Shown piece after piece: positions 1-6,628 of a stretch of 11,316 bases of DNA; within the stretch, counting starts at the first letter, position 1, and every line of letters begins with the position of its first letter. Under the pieces are notes generated by a model. The model did not search any database, had not been told where the DNA came from, and was given only the letters and a program-made list of their open reading frames with translations. A program made the translations under genes and the position numbers. This stretch comes from JBJHBY01 sp050485745. Its GTDB lineage: Bacteria > Pseudomonadota > Gammaproteobacteria > Pseudomonadales > CAMLJR01. The stretch lies in contig JBJHBY010000107.1 in the NCBI GenBank assembly GCA_050485745.1, positions 1 through 11,316 on the forward strand, read 5' to 3'.

Positions 1-1740
1 GTGGTGCTCCAGCATTGAGGCGCAGCCGCGCTCCAATACGGTGTTGATGTAGTCCAGGCGTGCCCGCGAGCGTGACAGCTTGCCGGATGACGTCTTGGGC
101 AGTGAATTGCGTGGCACCAGCTCCACGTGGCACTCGAGATTGAGCTCCTCGTAGATGATCGCGGTAACACGCTGTATCAGGTTGCGGCGGGCGTGCTCGT
201 TGGTCTCGCGACACTGAATCATGATCACGCAGCGCTCGACGTCGGTTTCGTCGGGCGCGGAAAAAGCCACCGCGTCCCCCACGCGCACTTCGGGCAGGGT
301 CTCGGCGAGGTGCTCGAGATCCTGTGGCCAGATATTGCGCCCGCGGATGATGATCATATCCTTCTTGCGGCCGGTGATGGTCAGTGTGCCGCCATCCATG
401 TAGCCGATGTCACCGGTATTCAGCCAGCCTTTCGCGTCGAGGACGTTGCGGGTTTCCTCGGGCTCGTTGAAATAGCCCTGCATCACGCTGGGTCCGCGCA
501 CGAAGATCACGCCCGTCCGGCGGTCTTCCAGGGCATTGCCACGGGAGTCGCGGATCTCGATGTCGTGACCGGGCAGGGGGGTGCCGCAGTTGACGAAATG
601 GCGACCGCGTCCACCCGGGCGGCGCGGTGCGCGCGCCTCGTGGTGTTCGGTGAGGTGGTCGCTGTCAATATAATCCGTGGTATAGCCGCGTCCCAGCGGG
701 GAGAAGCTGAAACCCAGGGTGCACTCCGCCATGCCGTAGCAGGGCAGGTAAGCCCTTGGGTCGAAGCCGGCAGGGCGAAGGATGTCGGCAAAGTAGTCCA
801 GCGTATCAGGCCGGATCATTTCGGCGCCGATACCGGCCACACGCCATTTGCTCAGGTCGTATTTTTCCGCCTCGCCATCACGCAGCCGGCGGGCGCAAAG
901 TTCGTAGCCGAACGAAGGACTGAAAGAGATGGTAGCGCCCTGATCGGAGATCAGTTTCAGCCACTGCCGCGGGCGCATGGCGAATTCGCGGGTGTCCAGA
1001 TAGTCCACCGTGATCTGGGTGGCCACCGGAACCAGCACGAAACCGACCAGGCCCATGTCGTGGTAGAAGGGCAGCCATGACATGCAGCGGTCGCTGGCGC
1101 TGATGCCGATACCCGGGCCGGCAATACCCTGCAGGTTGCTGCAGGCAATGCGGTGGGTGATGATCACGCCGCGGGGAAAGCGCGTACTGCCGGAGGTGTA
1201 CTGCAGGTAGGCGATGTCGTCCGGCTCCACGGCGGGCAGCGCCATGTCTTCCGGGGCGGTCAGTTCGTAGAAGTCCTCGGGCGTTGCTGCCTTGACCAGG
1301 TCGAGCCCTTCGCCGGCTTCCTGCAGGAAGGGCAGGTAACCATCGGAGGCGACGACCACCGCCGCGCCGCTGGCCTGCAGCAGGCGTCGCAGTTGCCCGG
1401 TGTAGGCCTGGTGCGCGCCGAGCTTGACCGATGCGGGCAGGGCCACAGGGACCAGCCCCGCATAGAGGGAGCCAAAGAAAAAGCGCAGGAAGTGGGCGTT
1501 GGTCTCCGCCACCAGGGCGACCCGGTCACCCTTGGAGAGCCCCAGGCCGAGCAGCTTGCGCGCCAGTGATTGCGCGTCCTGCTGCAGTTGCCGGTAGCTG
1601 AGTGCCTCAACGATATCACCCCTGCCGGAGAAGAAGTTGGCTCCGGTCTCTCCCTGGGCGGCGTAGTCCAGGGCTTCGGTAAGGGTGGCGAAATCGGCGG
1701 CGCGGAAAGGGAGCGAGTGATTGCCTGGTAGTGATTTCAT
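1..1740 (-). CDS. Fatty acyl-AMP ligase / acyl-ACP synthetase, C-terminus cut by window edge
   Basis: Member of the ANL adenylate-forming superfamily. It activates a fatty acid as acyl-AMP and, judging from the ACP gene in the same locus, probably passes it to that carrier protein in the cytoplasm. I translated the frame by hand: 580 codons without a stop, open at position 1. Motifs in order: P-loop YTSGSTRFPRG (181-191), SWLPFYHDMGLVG (221-233), CYGMAEC (334-340), NTGD (441-444), GRKKDMIIIRGRN (457-469), and PKTSSGKLSR (548-557) with the catalytic lysine at 554. FAALs are usually about 570-600 aa, so little is missing. The start ATG at 1738-1740 has GGGGAG 13 nt upstream, which is loose; an in-frame ATG at 1777-1779 would add 13 residues. 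It is divergent from the GNAT gene. Family assignment is firm; the acyl-ACP route is inferred from Caulobacter, where such a ligase sits beside spt and an ACP. Confidence 0.9.
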   Translation of the reverse strand, partial: MKSLPGNHSLPFRAADFATLTEALDYAAQGETGANFFSGRGDIVEALSYRQLQQDAQSLARKLLGLGLSKGDRVALVAETNAHFLRFFFGSLYAGLVPVALPASVKLGAHQAYTGQLRRLLQASGAAVVVASDGYLPFLQEAGEGLDLVKAATPEDFYELTAPEDMALPAVEPDDIAYLQYTSGSTRFPRGVIITHRIACSNLQGIAGPGIGISASDRCMSWLPFYHDMGLVGFVLVPVATQITVDYLDTREFAMRPRQWLKLISDQGATISFSPSFGYELCARRLRDGEAEKYDLSKWRVAGIGAEMIRPDTLDYFADILRPAGFDPRAYLPCYGMAECTLGFSFSPLGRGYTTDYIDSDHLTEHHEARAPRRPGGRGRHFVNCGTPLPGHDIEIRDSRGNALEDRRTGVIFVRGPSVMQGYFNEPEETRNVLDAKGWLNTGDIGYMDGGTLTITGRKKDMIIIRGRNIWPQDLEHLAETLPEVRVGDAVAFSAPDETDVERCVIMIQCRETNEHARRNLIQRVTAIIYEELNLECHVELVPRNSLPKTSSGKLSRSRARLDYINTVLERGCASMLEHH

Positions 1741-2011
1741 CAGCGAAGCGGTTCTCCCCGGGGTGCGGAATGCGCTCATCAGTCTGGTTGCCGGTTCCGG
1801 AATGATGCAGAGCGCATGGCACCATCGCCGAATTCGAGCCCTTCCCCGGGTGCGCTCGTGGCAAATGTTCGCCAGGAGGCCCTGCAGCGGCAGGTTGTGG
1901 GGTGAGAGCGCTGTTCCGGTGGCGCCATCGATACAATTCCAATCAATGCCTAGTTTAACGCAAATTGGCGATCTGTTGGGGCTTTTCAAGTGAATTGGTG
2001 GAGATTGTCAC

Positions 2012-2020
2012 ATTATAGCA
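2012..2020 (-). promoter_or_regulatory. Extended -10 promoter candidate for the acyl-AMP ligase
   Basis: On the minus strand the sequence reads TGCTATAATG: a consensus TATAAT (2017 down to 2012) preceded by TG one base away, the extended -10 arrangement. No -35 hexamer is recognisable 16-18 nt upstream, as is usual for extended -10 promoters. Transcription would start near 2005, giving the ligase an untranslated leader of roughly 225-265 nt depending on the start codon used. Confidence 0.55.
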
Positions 2021-2172
2021 GGGCTTTTGCGTCTCGCCGTGGTCGTGGGTCCGGGCATGGATTGCTGGCGGTCATGCTTGTACGACACTAGAATACCCGC
2101 CGGGTTCGGCTGGGTGCGGGCAAGGCCGCTGTATCCCATGCCCGCCTTGCCACTCTTTCCTTACCTTCCGCC

Positions 2173-2177
2173 AGGAG
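2173..2177 (+). promoter_or_regulatory. Ribosome-binding site fixing the GNAT gene start
   Basis: AGGAG lies 8 nt before the ATG at 2186. This sets the start: the frame is open to 2027, but the 53 extra upstream residues have no Shine-Dalgarno sequence and do not look like the family. Confidence 0.8.
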
Positions 2178-2185
2178 CCGGATTC

Positions 2186-3304
2186 ATGCCAGGAGCAGCC
2201 ACCGGGGACGCCAGGGTCGAGGTCGTCGAGGTCTCTGGCCGGCGCCTGCGCTCCGAATTCCTGGGCTTTCCAGGGCGCCTTTACCGGGGGCTGCCGGGTT
2301 GGGTGCCGCCGTTGCTGCTGGAGCAGCGCTTGCGCGCCTTCGGGCCGGGGCCGTTTTTCGAACACGCAAGGGTCAAGACCTGGCTGGCGCGGCGCTCCGG
2401 CAGGGTGGTGGGGCGGATCAGTGCCCAGGTCGATGAGTTGCAGGCGCGACAACAGGGCGATGGCGTGGGTTACTTCGGCATGCTCGACGCAGAGGATGAT
2501 GCCGCGGTGTTCGCCGCCCTCCTCGGCACGGCGGAGCGTTGGCTGCGGGAGCAGGGGATGATCGCCGTGCGAGGCCCCTACAACCTGTCGATCAACCAGG
2601 AGGTCGGCCTGCTGGTCGAGAATTTCGAGCAGCCCCCCTTCATCATGATGGGCCACGCGCCGCCCTACGCACGACAGCAGCTGGACGCGCAGGGTTATGC
2701 CGGTGTGCAGGATCTGCTGACCTACACCATTCATCCGGATTTCGAAACGCCGGCGATGATGGGGCGGCTTGCGCGCAGGGCGGCGCAGACCGTGAGGGTG
2801 CGTCCGCTGCGCCGCGCGGAAAAGGCCGAGGATTTCGAGATCCTGCGGGATATTTTCAATGATGCCTGGTCCGGCAATTGGGGTTTCGTACCTTATACGC
2901 GGGCGGAATTTTCCGATATGGCCCGGACCCTGGCGTTGTTGCTGAAGGACGAGGACGTACAGATTGCCGAAATCGGCGAGCGCCCGGTTGCGTTCATTGT
3001 CGGCATTCCCAATCTCAACGAAATCATTGCTGATCTGGATGGCCGCTTGCTGCCCTGGGGTTGGGCCCGGCTGCTCTGGCGGCTTCGCTTTCGCCCACCG
3101 AAAACCGCACGGGTCGCGCTGATGGGGGTGCGCCGGGAATACCAGCATTCCAGGCTGGGGCCGACCCTGGCCTTCATGGTCATTGATGCCCTGCGCGAGG
3201 AGATGATCCGGCGCCGCGTCACCTCCGTGGAGATGGGCTGGATCCTGGAGAGCAATGCCGGGATGCGCCACATCATCGAACTCATTGGTGGTAGCATGTA
3301 CTAG
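2186..3304 (+). CDS. bcerS: GNAT-fold acyltransferase, bacterial ceramide synthase type; ends at a probable premature TAG
   Basis: 372 aa as read. It belongs to a large GNAT-like family (often annotated only as N-acetyltransferase or, misleadingly, dATP pyrophosphohydrolase) that I take to include the Caulobacter ceramide synthase, which N-acylates the long-chain base. Visible landmarks are a WVPPLLLE segment (39-46), VGRISAQVD (75-83), RGPYNLSINQEVG (129-141) with MMGHAPPY (154-161), and a C-terminal GNAT half with VRREYQHSRLGP (315-326), EMGW (349-352) and ESNAG (355-359). No signal peptide or membrane segment is evident. The TAG at 3302 follows GGSMY; the next codons encode RYRLYQKPL then TGA, resembling the usual family tail, so the gene appears to carry a nonsense codon nine residues early. 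It is followed 148 nt later by the NTP transferase. The fold assignment is firm; the ceramide role rests on memory of the family plus context. Confidence 0.75.
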   Translation: MPGAATGDARVEVVEVSGRRLRSEFLGFPGRLYRGLPGWVPPLLLEQRLRAFGPGPFFEHARVKTWLARRSGRVVGRISAQVDELQARQQGDGVGYFGMLDAEDDAAVFAALLGTAERWLREQGMIAVRGPYNLSINQEVGLLVENFEQPPFIMMGHAPPYARQQLDAQGYAGVQDLLTYTIHPDFETPAMMGRLARRAAQTVRVRPLRRAEKAEDFEILRDIFNDAWSGNWGFVPYTRAEFSDMARTLALLLKDEDVQIAEIGERPVAFIVGIPNLNEIIADLDGRLLPWGWARLLWRLRFRPPKTARVALMGVRREYQHSRLGPTLAFMVIDALREEMIRRRVTSVEMGWILESNAGMRHIIELIGGSMY

Positions 3305-3334
3305 CGCTACCGTCTCTATCAGAAGCCGCTGTGA
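3302..3334 (+). pseudogene. Cut-off C-terminal tail of the GNAT gene, behind an in-frame TAG
   Basis: TAG at 3302-3304 is followed in the same frame by nine sense codons (RYRLYQKPL) and TGA at 3332-3334. Related proteins typically end in a Y-K-x-Y-R-x-Y-x-K-P-L pattern, so the TAG most simply replaces a lysine AAG by one base change. Full length would be 382 aa. The loss may be mild, an assembly error, or bypassed by readthrough. The ACP gene here ends at TAG in the expected place, which argues against general amber reassignment. Confidence 0.65.
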
Positions 3335-3398
3335 TCGCCACATCCGCGGCTGTTGCCGGTAGTGGTCGCCTGCCTCGCTTTTCTGGCGCCCCCTGCAT

Positions 3399-3414
3399 CC
3401 GGGCATCGGCCCGG
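3399..3414 (+). repeat. GC-rich hairpin in the GNAT / NTP transferase gap
   Basis: CCGGGC and GCCCGG form a perfect 6-bp stem with an ATCG tetraloop. No T-run follows, so it is not an intrinsic terminator. It could stabilise or attenuate a shared GNAT-NTP transferase transcript. The rest of the gap (3335-3452) shows nothing else I can name. Confidence 0.4.
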
Positions 3415-3452
3415 TGTGGCGGCCGATGCGGACAATTCTTGTTGAAGAAACG

Positions 3453-4268
3453 ATGACCAGAAAACTATTTCATGCGGTGATCCTTGCCGGAGATCGCACC
3501 CGCCAGGATGCGTTGCGCGAATATTCCGGAGTCAGCTGCAAGGCCTTGATCCGTGTTGCGGGTGTGCCCATGGTGCATCGGGTGATCGGGGCACTGCGAG
3601 GGGCGGGCAATATTGCGCGCATTGGCTTGTCCGGCCCCGAGTCGCAGGATGTGCAGTCCGATGTGGAACTCAGTCAGTGGGTGGCGAGCGGAACCATCGA
3701 CTGGTCTCCCCCGCAGGGTTCACCGAGTACCAGCGCCTACCAGGCCATGCAGGCCCTGCCCGACGATGTACCGGTGCTGATCACCACGGCGGATCACCCG
3801 TTGCTGAGCAGCGAGATTGTGGATCGCTTCTGCGACGACAGCCGCGCTTCGGAGTGCGATGTGCTGGTCGGCCTGGCGCCGCATGAGCTGATCCTGCGCA
3901 GTTACCCCGGAATCAGAAAAACTGTACTGAAATTTCGTGACAACGAATACTGCGGGTGCAATCTGTTTGCCTTCATGAGTCCCCGTGGCCGCAGTGTCGC
4001 TGACTTCTGGCGCCGTATCGAGAACGAACGCAAGAAGCCCCTGTTGCTGATCGGGCTGCTGGGAATCGTCGCGGTGCTGCGCTATCGCATGGGTTGGCTG
4101 AGCCTGGATTCGGCGCTGAAGCAGTTGTCAAAGCGTCTCGATCTGCGGGTGGGCGCAGTGATCCTGCCCTACGCCGATGCCGCCATCGATGTTGATTCGG
4201 TAGCGGACTACCGGTTGGTGCGCGAGCATACCGAGTCCGCGGCGCAAGACGCTGCGCGCGACCCCTGA
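3453..4268 (+). CDS. MobA-like NTP transferase domain protein
   Basis: 271 aa with a nucleotidyltransferase (GT-A-like) fold. Near the N-terminus is HAVILAGDR (7-15), a variant of the LAGG nucleotide loop, then the conserved lysine in CKALIRVAG (29-37). TTADHPLL (111-118) supplies the metal-binding aspartate D114, and IDVDSVADY (245-253) the second. It probably transfers a nucleotidyl group or phospho-alcohol to make an activated head-group precursor. In Caulobacter a protein of this class (CpgA, as I recall) lies in the ceramide phosphoglycerate locus, which fits here by inference. I chose ATG 3453 because the family begins just before the ILAG loop; GTG 3414 and ATG 3426 are in frame but lack a convincing ribosome-binding site. 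A hydrophobic stretch around 196-209 is probably internal helix. It ends 21 nt from the convergent phosphoesterase gene; no terminator is visible between them. Confidence 0.8.
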   Translation: MTRKLFHAVILAGDRTRQDALREYSGVSCKALIRVAGVPMVHRVIGALRGAGNIARIGLSGPESQDVQSDVELSQWVASGTIDWSPPQGSPSTSAYQAMQALPDDVPVLITTADHPLLSSEIVDRFCDDSRASECDVLVGLAPHELILRSYPGIRKTVLKFRDNEYCGCNLFAFMSPRGRSVADFWRRIENERKKPLLLIGLLGIVAVLRYRMGWLSLDSALKQLSKRLDLRVGAVILPYADAAIDVDSVADYRLVREHTESAAQDAARDP

Positions 4269-4289
4269 ATGTTCGCCCCGGGGCCTGCT

Positions 4290-5294
4290 TCAGCCTGCGC
4301 GACGCCGGCCCGCGCCTGATGCCGGTCGGGCAATGGACCAGTCCCGGACGTCGTCGCATTCGAAGACGGCGCCTTTTGGTCGCCAGCGCCAGGTTTCCGT
4401 GCTGAGTTGCCATCCGCCACCCTCTGACTCGTCAGGACGGCTGACCGTGTAGCGTGAGAAAGTGGCCGCCTCAGCGTGGTCGCCGCGGGCCGAGGCGGAT
4501 GCCGCGCCGATTACCGGGATCCGTCGCCCGCCGGCCGACAGCTCCGCACGGATGGTACGGTGCCGGTGGCCATGCAGAACCAGCTCAGCGCCGTGCCGCG
4601 CCAGCAGTGCTTCCAGTGCTTCCGTGTCGATCAGGCGCTTGCGCCATTTCTCGCGACTGACCGAGAGCGGGTGGTGCAGGTGCACGACGCGAAAAAGACC
4701 TGCGGCGCCCGTCGCGTCGAGGTGGCCGGCGAGGGCCTGCAGTTGGCGCTGCCCCAGCTTGCCGGTGGCCATGAACGGGGCGGTGGGGATGGCGCTGGAG
4801 AGTCCGATGAAAGCGACGTCACCCCGTATCCTGATCTGCGGGTATAGAGTATCGGGCGGGTTGTTCGCCCGTCCCGGTGTGACGGATTCCGCGAGCGCAT
4901 TGTCGCCCTGCAGGTAGGGCAGCCAGTGTGCAAAGCTGTCCTGCCAGGGCATCTTCACGTAGCTGTCGTGATTACCGGGGACGAGGGCGACGTGAGCAGG
5001 GTCTCCGAGGTCCCGCAGCCAGCGTGCTGCCTGTATGAATTCATTGGGCAGTGCGATCTGCGTCAGATCGCCGGTGACCAGAATCTGATCCGCTTCCAGT
5101 TGTTGCAATTGCCGCTGCAGTGCGGCCAGCACTTCGGGGCGATGCTCGTGGCGCCGCCGCCTGTTCCAGGAGAGATAGCCGAGAACGCGCTTGCCCAGCA
5201 ACCGGGACCAGTGCTCCGGGTCGGGCTGGGTCAGATGCGGATCCGACAGGTGGACGAAGCGGGTGGTGTTGCCGGCGAGGGGTGGGGTGGCCAT
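4290..5294 (-). CDS. Calcineurin-like metallophosphoesterase
   Basis: 334 aa, cytoplasmic in appearance (no signal peptide). The complete dimetal motif set is visible: D-x-H in SDPHL (D18, H20), GD (75-76), GNHD (107-110), the histidine-rich VVHLHHP (203-209), and GHRH (242-245). It should hydrolyse a phosphomonoester or phosphodiester; the substrate cannot be read from sequence. It is the last gene of the ACP-SPT-MurA operon, starting 9 nt after murA with GAGG overlapping the murA stop, so it is probably translationally coupled. In this context a phosphorylated sphingolipid, head-group precursor or nucleotide-sugar intermediate is a reasonable guess. The C-terminal tail (from about 321) is Ala/Arg/Gly-rich and probably disordered. 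Confidence 0.85.
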   Translation of the reverse strand: MATPPLAGNTTRFVHLSDPHLTQPDPEHWSRLLGKRVLGYLSWNRRRRHEHRPEVLAALQRQLQQLEADQILVTGDLTQIALPNEFIQAARWLRDLGDPAHVALVPGNHDSYVKMPWQDSFAHWLPYLQGDNALAESVTPGRANNPPDTLYPQIRIRGDVAFIGLSSAIPTAPFMATGKLGQRQLQALAGHLDATGAAGLFRVVHLHHPLSVSREKWRKRLIDTEALEALLARHGAELVLHGHRHRTIRAELSAGGRRIPVIGAASASARGDHAEAATFSRYTVSRPDESEGGGWQLSTETWRWRPKGAVFECDDVRDWSIARPASGAGRRRAG

Positions 5295-5301
5295 AGCGCC
5301 G

Positions 5302-5305
5302 CCTC
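5302..5305 (-). promoter_or_regulatory. Ribosome-binding site of the phosphoesterase, overlapping the murA stop
   Basis: GAGG on the minus strand shares two bases with the murA TGA (5306-5304) and sits 7 nt before the ATG at 5294. This indicates coupled translation within one operon. Confidence 0.65.
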
Positions 5306-6626
5306 AGCCGGTCATGGCCACGGCCATAGTGCCGCTGTGCTCTTCCGGTGCTACTTCAGGCGCGTCCGCCACCGTCTCGCGGCGGATGACCGCACCCAGA
5401 GCGGTCAGCTTGCACTCGATACTCTCATAACCGCGATCAAGGTGGTGGATGTCTTCGATCACCGTCTGGCCACGGGCATTGAGCCCGGCGATGATCAGGG
5501 AGGCGGAGGCGCGCAGATCCGTGGCGGTGACCCTTGCCCCGTGCAGTTGGGGAACACCGCGTACCCTTACGCGATGACCATCGACGCTGATATCGGCGCC
5601 CATGCGCACGAGGTGGGCCACGTGCATGAGGCGATTTTCGAAAATGTTTTCCTTGATGTGGGCGACGCCGTCGGCGACTGCGTTGACCGCCATCAGCTGC
5701 GCCTGCATGTCGGTGGGAAAGCCGGGGTAGGGTTCGGTGCTGAAATCCACTGCCCGGGGGCGGCGGCCACCGCTGTCGATAGTGATCCAGTCGCTGCCCG
5801 CCCGGACACGGGCCCCGGTGGCTTCGAGTTTTTGCAGTACGGTGCCCAGCAGGGTCGGGTCGGTATCCCGAAGCATGACCGCGCCACGGCTGGCCACGGC
5901 CGCGGCCAACAGGGTACCGGTCTCGATGCGGTCGGGGATCAGCCGGTGCCGTGCTCCGCCGAGCTGCTGTACACCTTCGATGCGGATGCTGTCGCTGCCC
6001 TGGCCCTGGATGCGGGCACCTTGCCGGATCAGCAGTGCGGCCAGATCGGAAACCTCTGGCTCCCGGGCGGCATTGTCGAGCACGGTGACGCCTTCGGCGA
6101 GGGCCGCGGCCATGAGCAGATTCTTGGTCGCGGTGACCGAGGGAATGCCCAGGCGGATGTGCGCTCCCCGGAGCCGCTTGCAGTAAGCGTGTACCTGCCC
6201 GTCGGCGAGGCTGATGCTCGCGCCCATCTTGCGCAAGCCTTCAAGGTGTTCGTTGATGGGGCGTGGCCCGATGGCACAGCCTCCCGGCAGGGGCAGATGG
6301 ACCTCTCCGAACCGGGCCAGCAGCGGGGCCAGCAGAAGGATGGATCCACGCACCTGGTTGACCAGGGAGGCGGGGGGCTGCAGGGAGTGGATCTGGTCGG
6401 CGGTTACGGTGATCTGGCCGCCGTCGTCGCTCACCCGGGCGCCGAGCGTATGCAGCAGTTCGGTGATGACGGTGATGTCGCGCAGCCGCGGTACGTTGCC
6501 GATGGTGACGCTCTCGTGGCTCAGCAGCGACGCGCAGAGCACAGGCAGTGCGGCATTCTTTGCACCGGCGACCCGGGCCTCTCCCGCCAGGGGCCCGTTA
6601 CCTGTGATGACCAGTTTTTCTTTCAT
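5304..6626 (-). CDS. murA: UDP-N-acetylglucosamine 1-carboxyvinyltransferase
   Basis: 440 aa. MurA transfers enolpyruvate from PEP to UDP-GlcNAc, the first committed step of peptidoglycan synthesis. The frame is open further upstream, but the 62 extra residues overlap the end of spt and are not MurA-like; MKEKLVITG at 6626 is the natural start. Against E. coli MurA the key residues are present: K23 in GAKNAALP, R93 in the VRGS segment, the catalytic cysteine C117 in LPGGCAIGPRP with R122, PDRIETGT (231-238), D306 in FPTDMQAQ, ENRLMH (330-335) and DLRAS (370-374). The cysteine means the fosfomycin target is intact. It carries a C-terminal extension of about 20 residues beyond E. coli MurA. The start is 2 nt after the spt TAA, so the genes are tightly coupled. 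An SPT operon is an unusual home; whether this is the only murA cannot be seen. Confidence 0.95.
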   Translation of the reverse strand: MKEKLVITGNGPLAGEARVAGAKNAALPVLCASLLSHESVTIGNVPRLRDITVITELLHTLGARVSDDGGQITVTADQIHSLQPPASLVNQVRGSILLLAPLLARFGEVHLPLPGGCAIGPRPINEHLEGLRKMGASISLADGQVHAYCKRLRGAHIRLGIPSVTATKNLLMAAALAEGVTVLDNAAREPEVSDLAALLIRQGARIQGQGSDSIRIEGVQQLGGARHRLIPDRIETGTLLAAAVASRGAVMLRDTDPTLLGTVLQKLEATGARVRAGSDWITIDSGGRRPRAVDFSTEPYPGFPTDMQAQLMAVNAVADGVAHIKENIFENRLMHVAHLVRMGADISVDGHRVRVRGVPQLHGARVTATDLRASASLIIAGLNARGQTVIEDIHHLDRGYESIECKLTALGAVIRRETVADAPEVAPEEHSGTMAVAMTG

Positions 6627-6628
6627 TG

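Larger units (their letters stand above)
1741..2185. other. Divergent intergenic region between ligase and GNAT gene
   Basis: About 445 nt with no convincing gene. Reading frames that cross it on the plus strand only extend the GNAT frame upstream without family similarity. The most AT-rich part (roughly 1930-2020) holds the minus-strand extended -10 described separately. On the plus strand, TAGAAT at 2089-2094 is a possible -10 for the GNAT gene, but the nearest -35-like TTGCTG (2062-2067) is 21 nt away, so it is weak. Small dyads are present: CCTGC/GCAGG at 1881-1894 and GCATG/CATGC at 2055-2077. Confidence 0.6.

Noticed and set aside
127..1569. Plus-strand frames of 317 and 138 aa at the left end
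   Set aside because: Both are shadows of the acyl-AMP ligase, which reads through all 580 visible codons on the minus strand.
1616..1942. 108-aa minus-strand frame as a leader ORF for the ligase
   Set aside because: It begins with TTG, lacks a clear ribosome site and overlaps the ligase coding region in another frame.
3302..3304. General reassignment of TAG to an amino acid in this organism
   Set aside because: The ACP gene terminates at TAG exactly where the family ends, so TAG acts as a stop; a local mutation, error or readthrough explains the GNAT case better.
2072..3406. 444-aa open frame on the minus strand
   Set aside because: Antisense to the GNAT gene, Pro/Gln/His-rich with no family pattern; the plus-strand gene has a good ribosome site and motifs.
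4275..4284. GCCCCGGGGC palindrome between the convergent NTP transferase and phosphoesterase genes as a terminator
   Set aside because: It has no loop and no T-run on either side; short GC palindromes are expected at this base composition.
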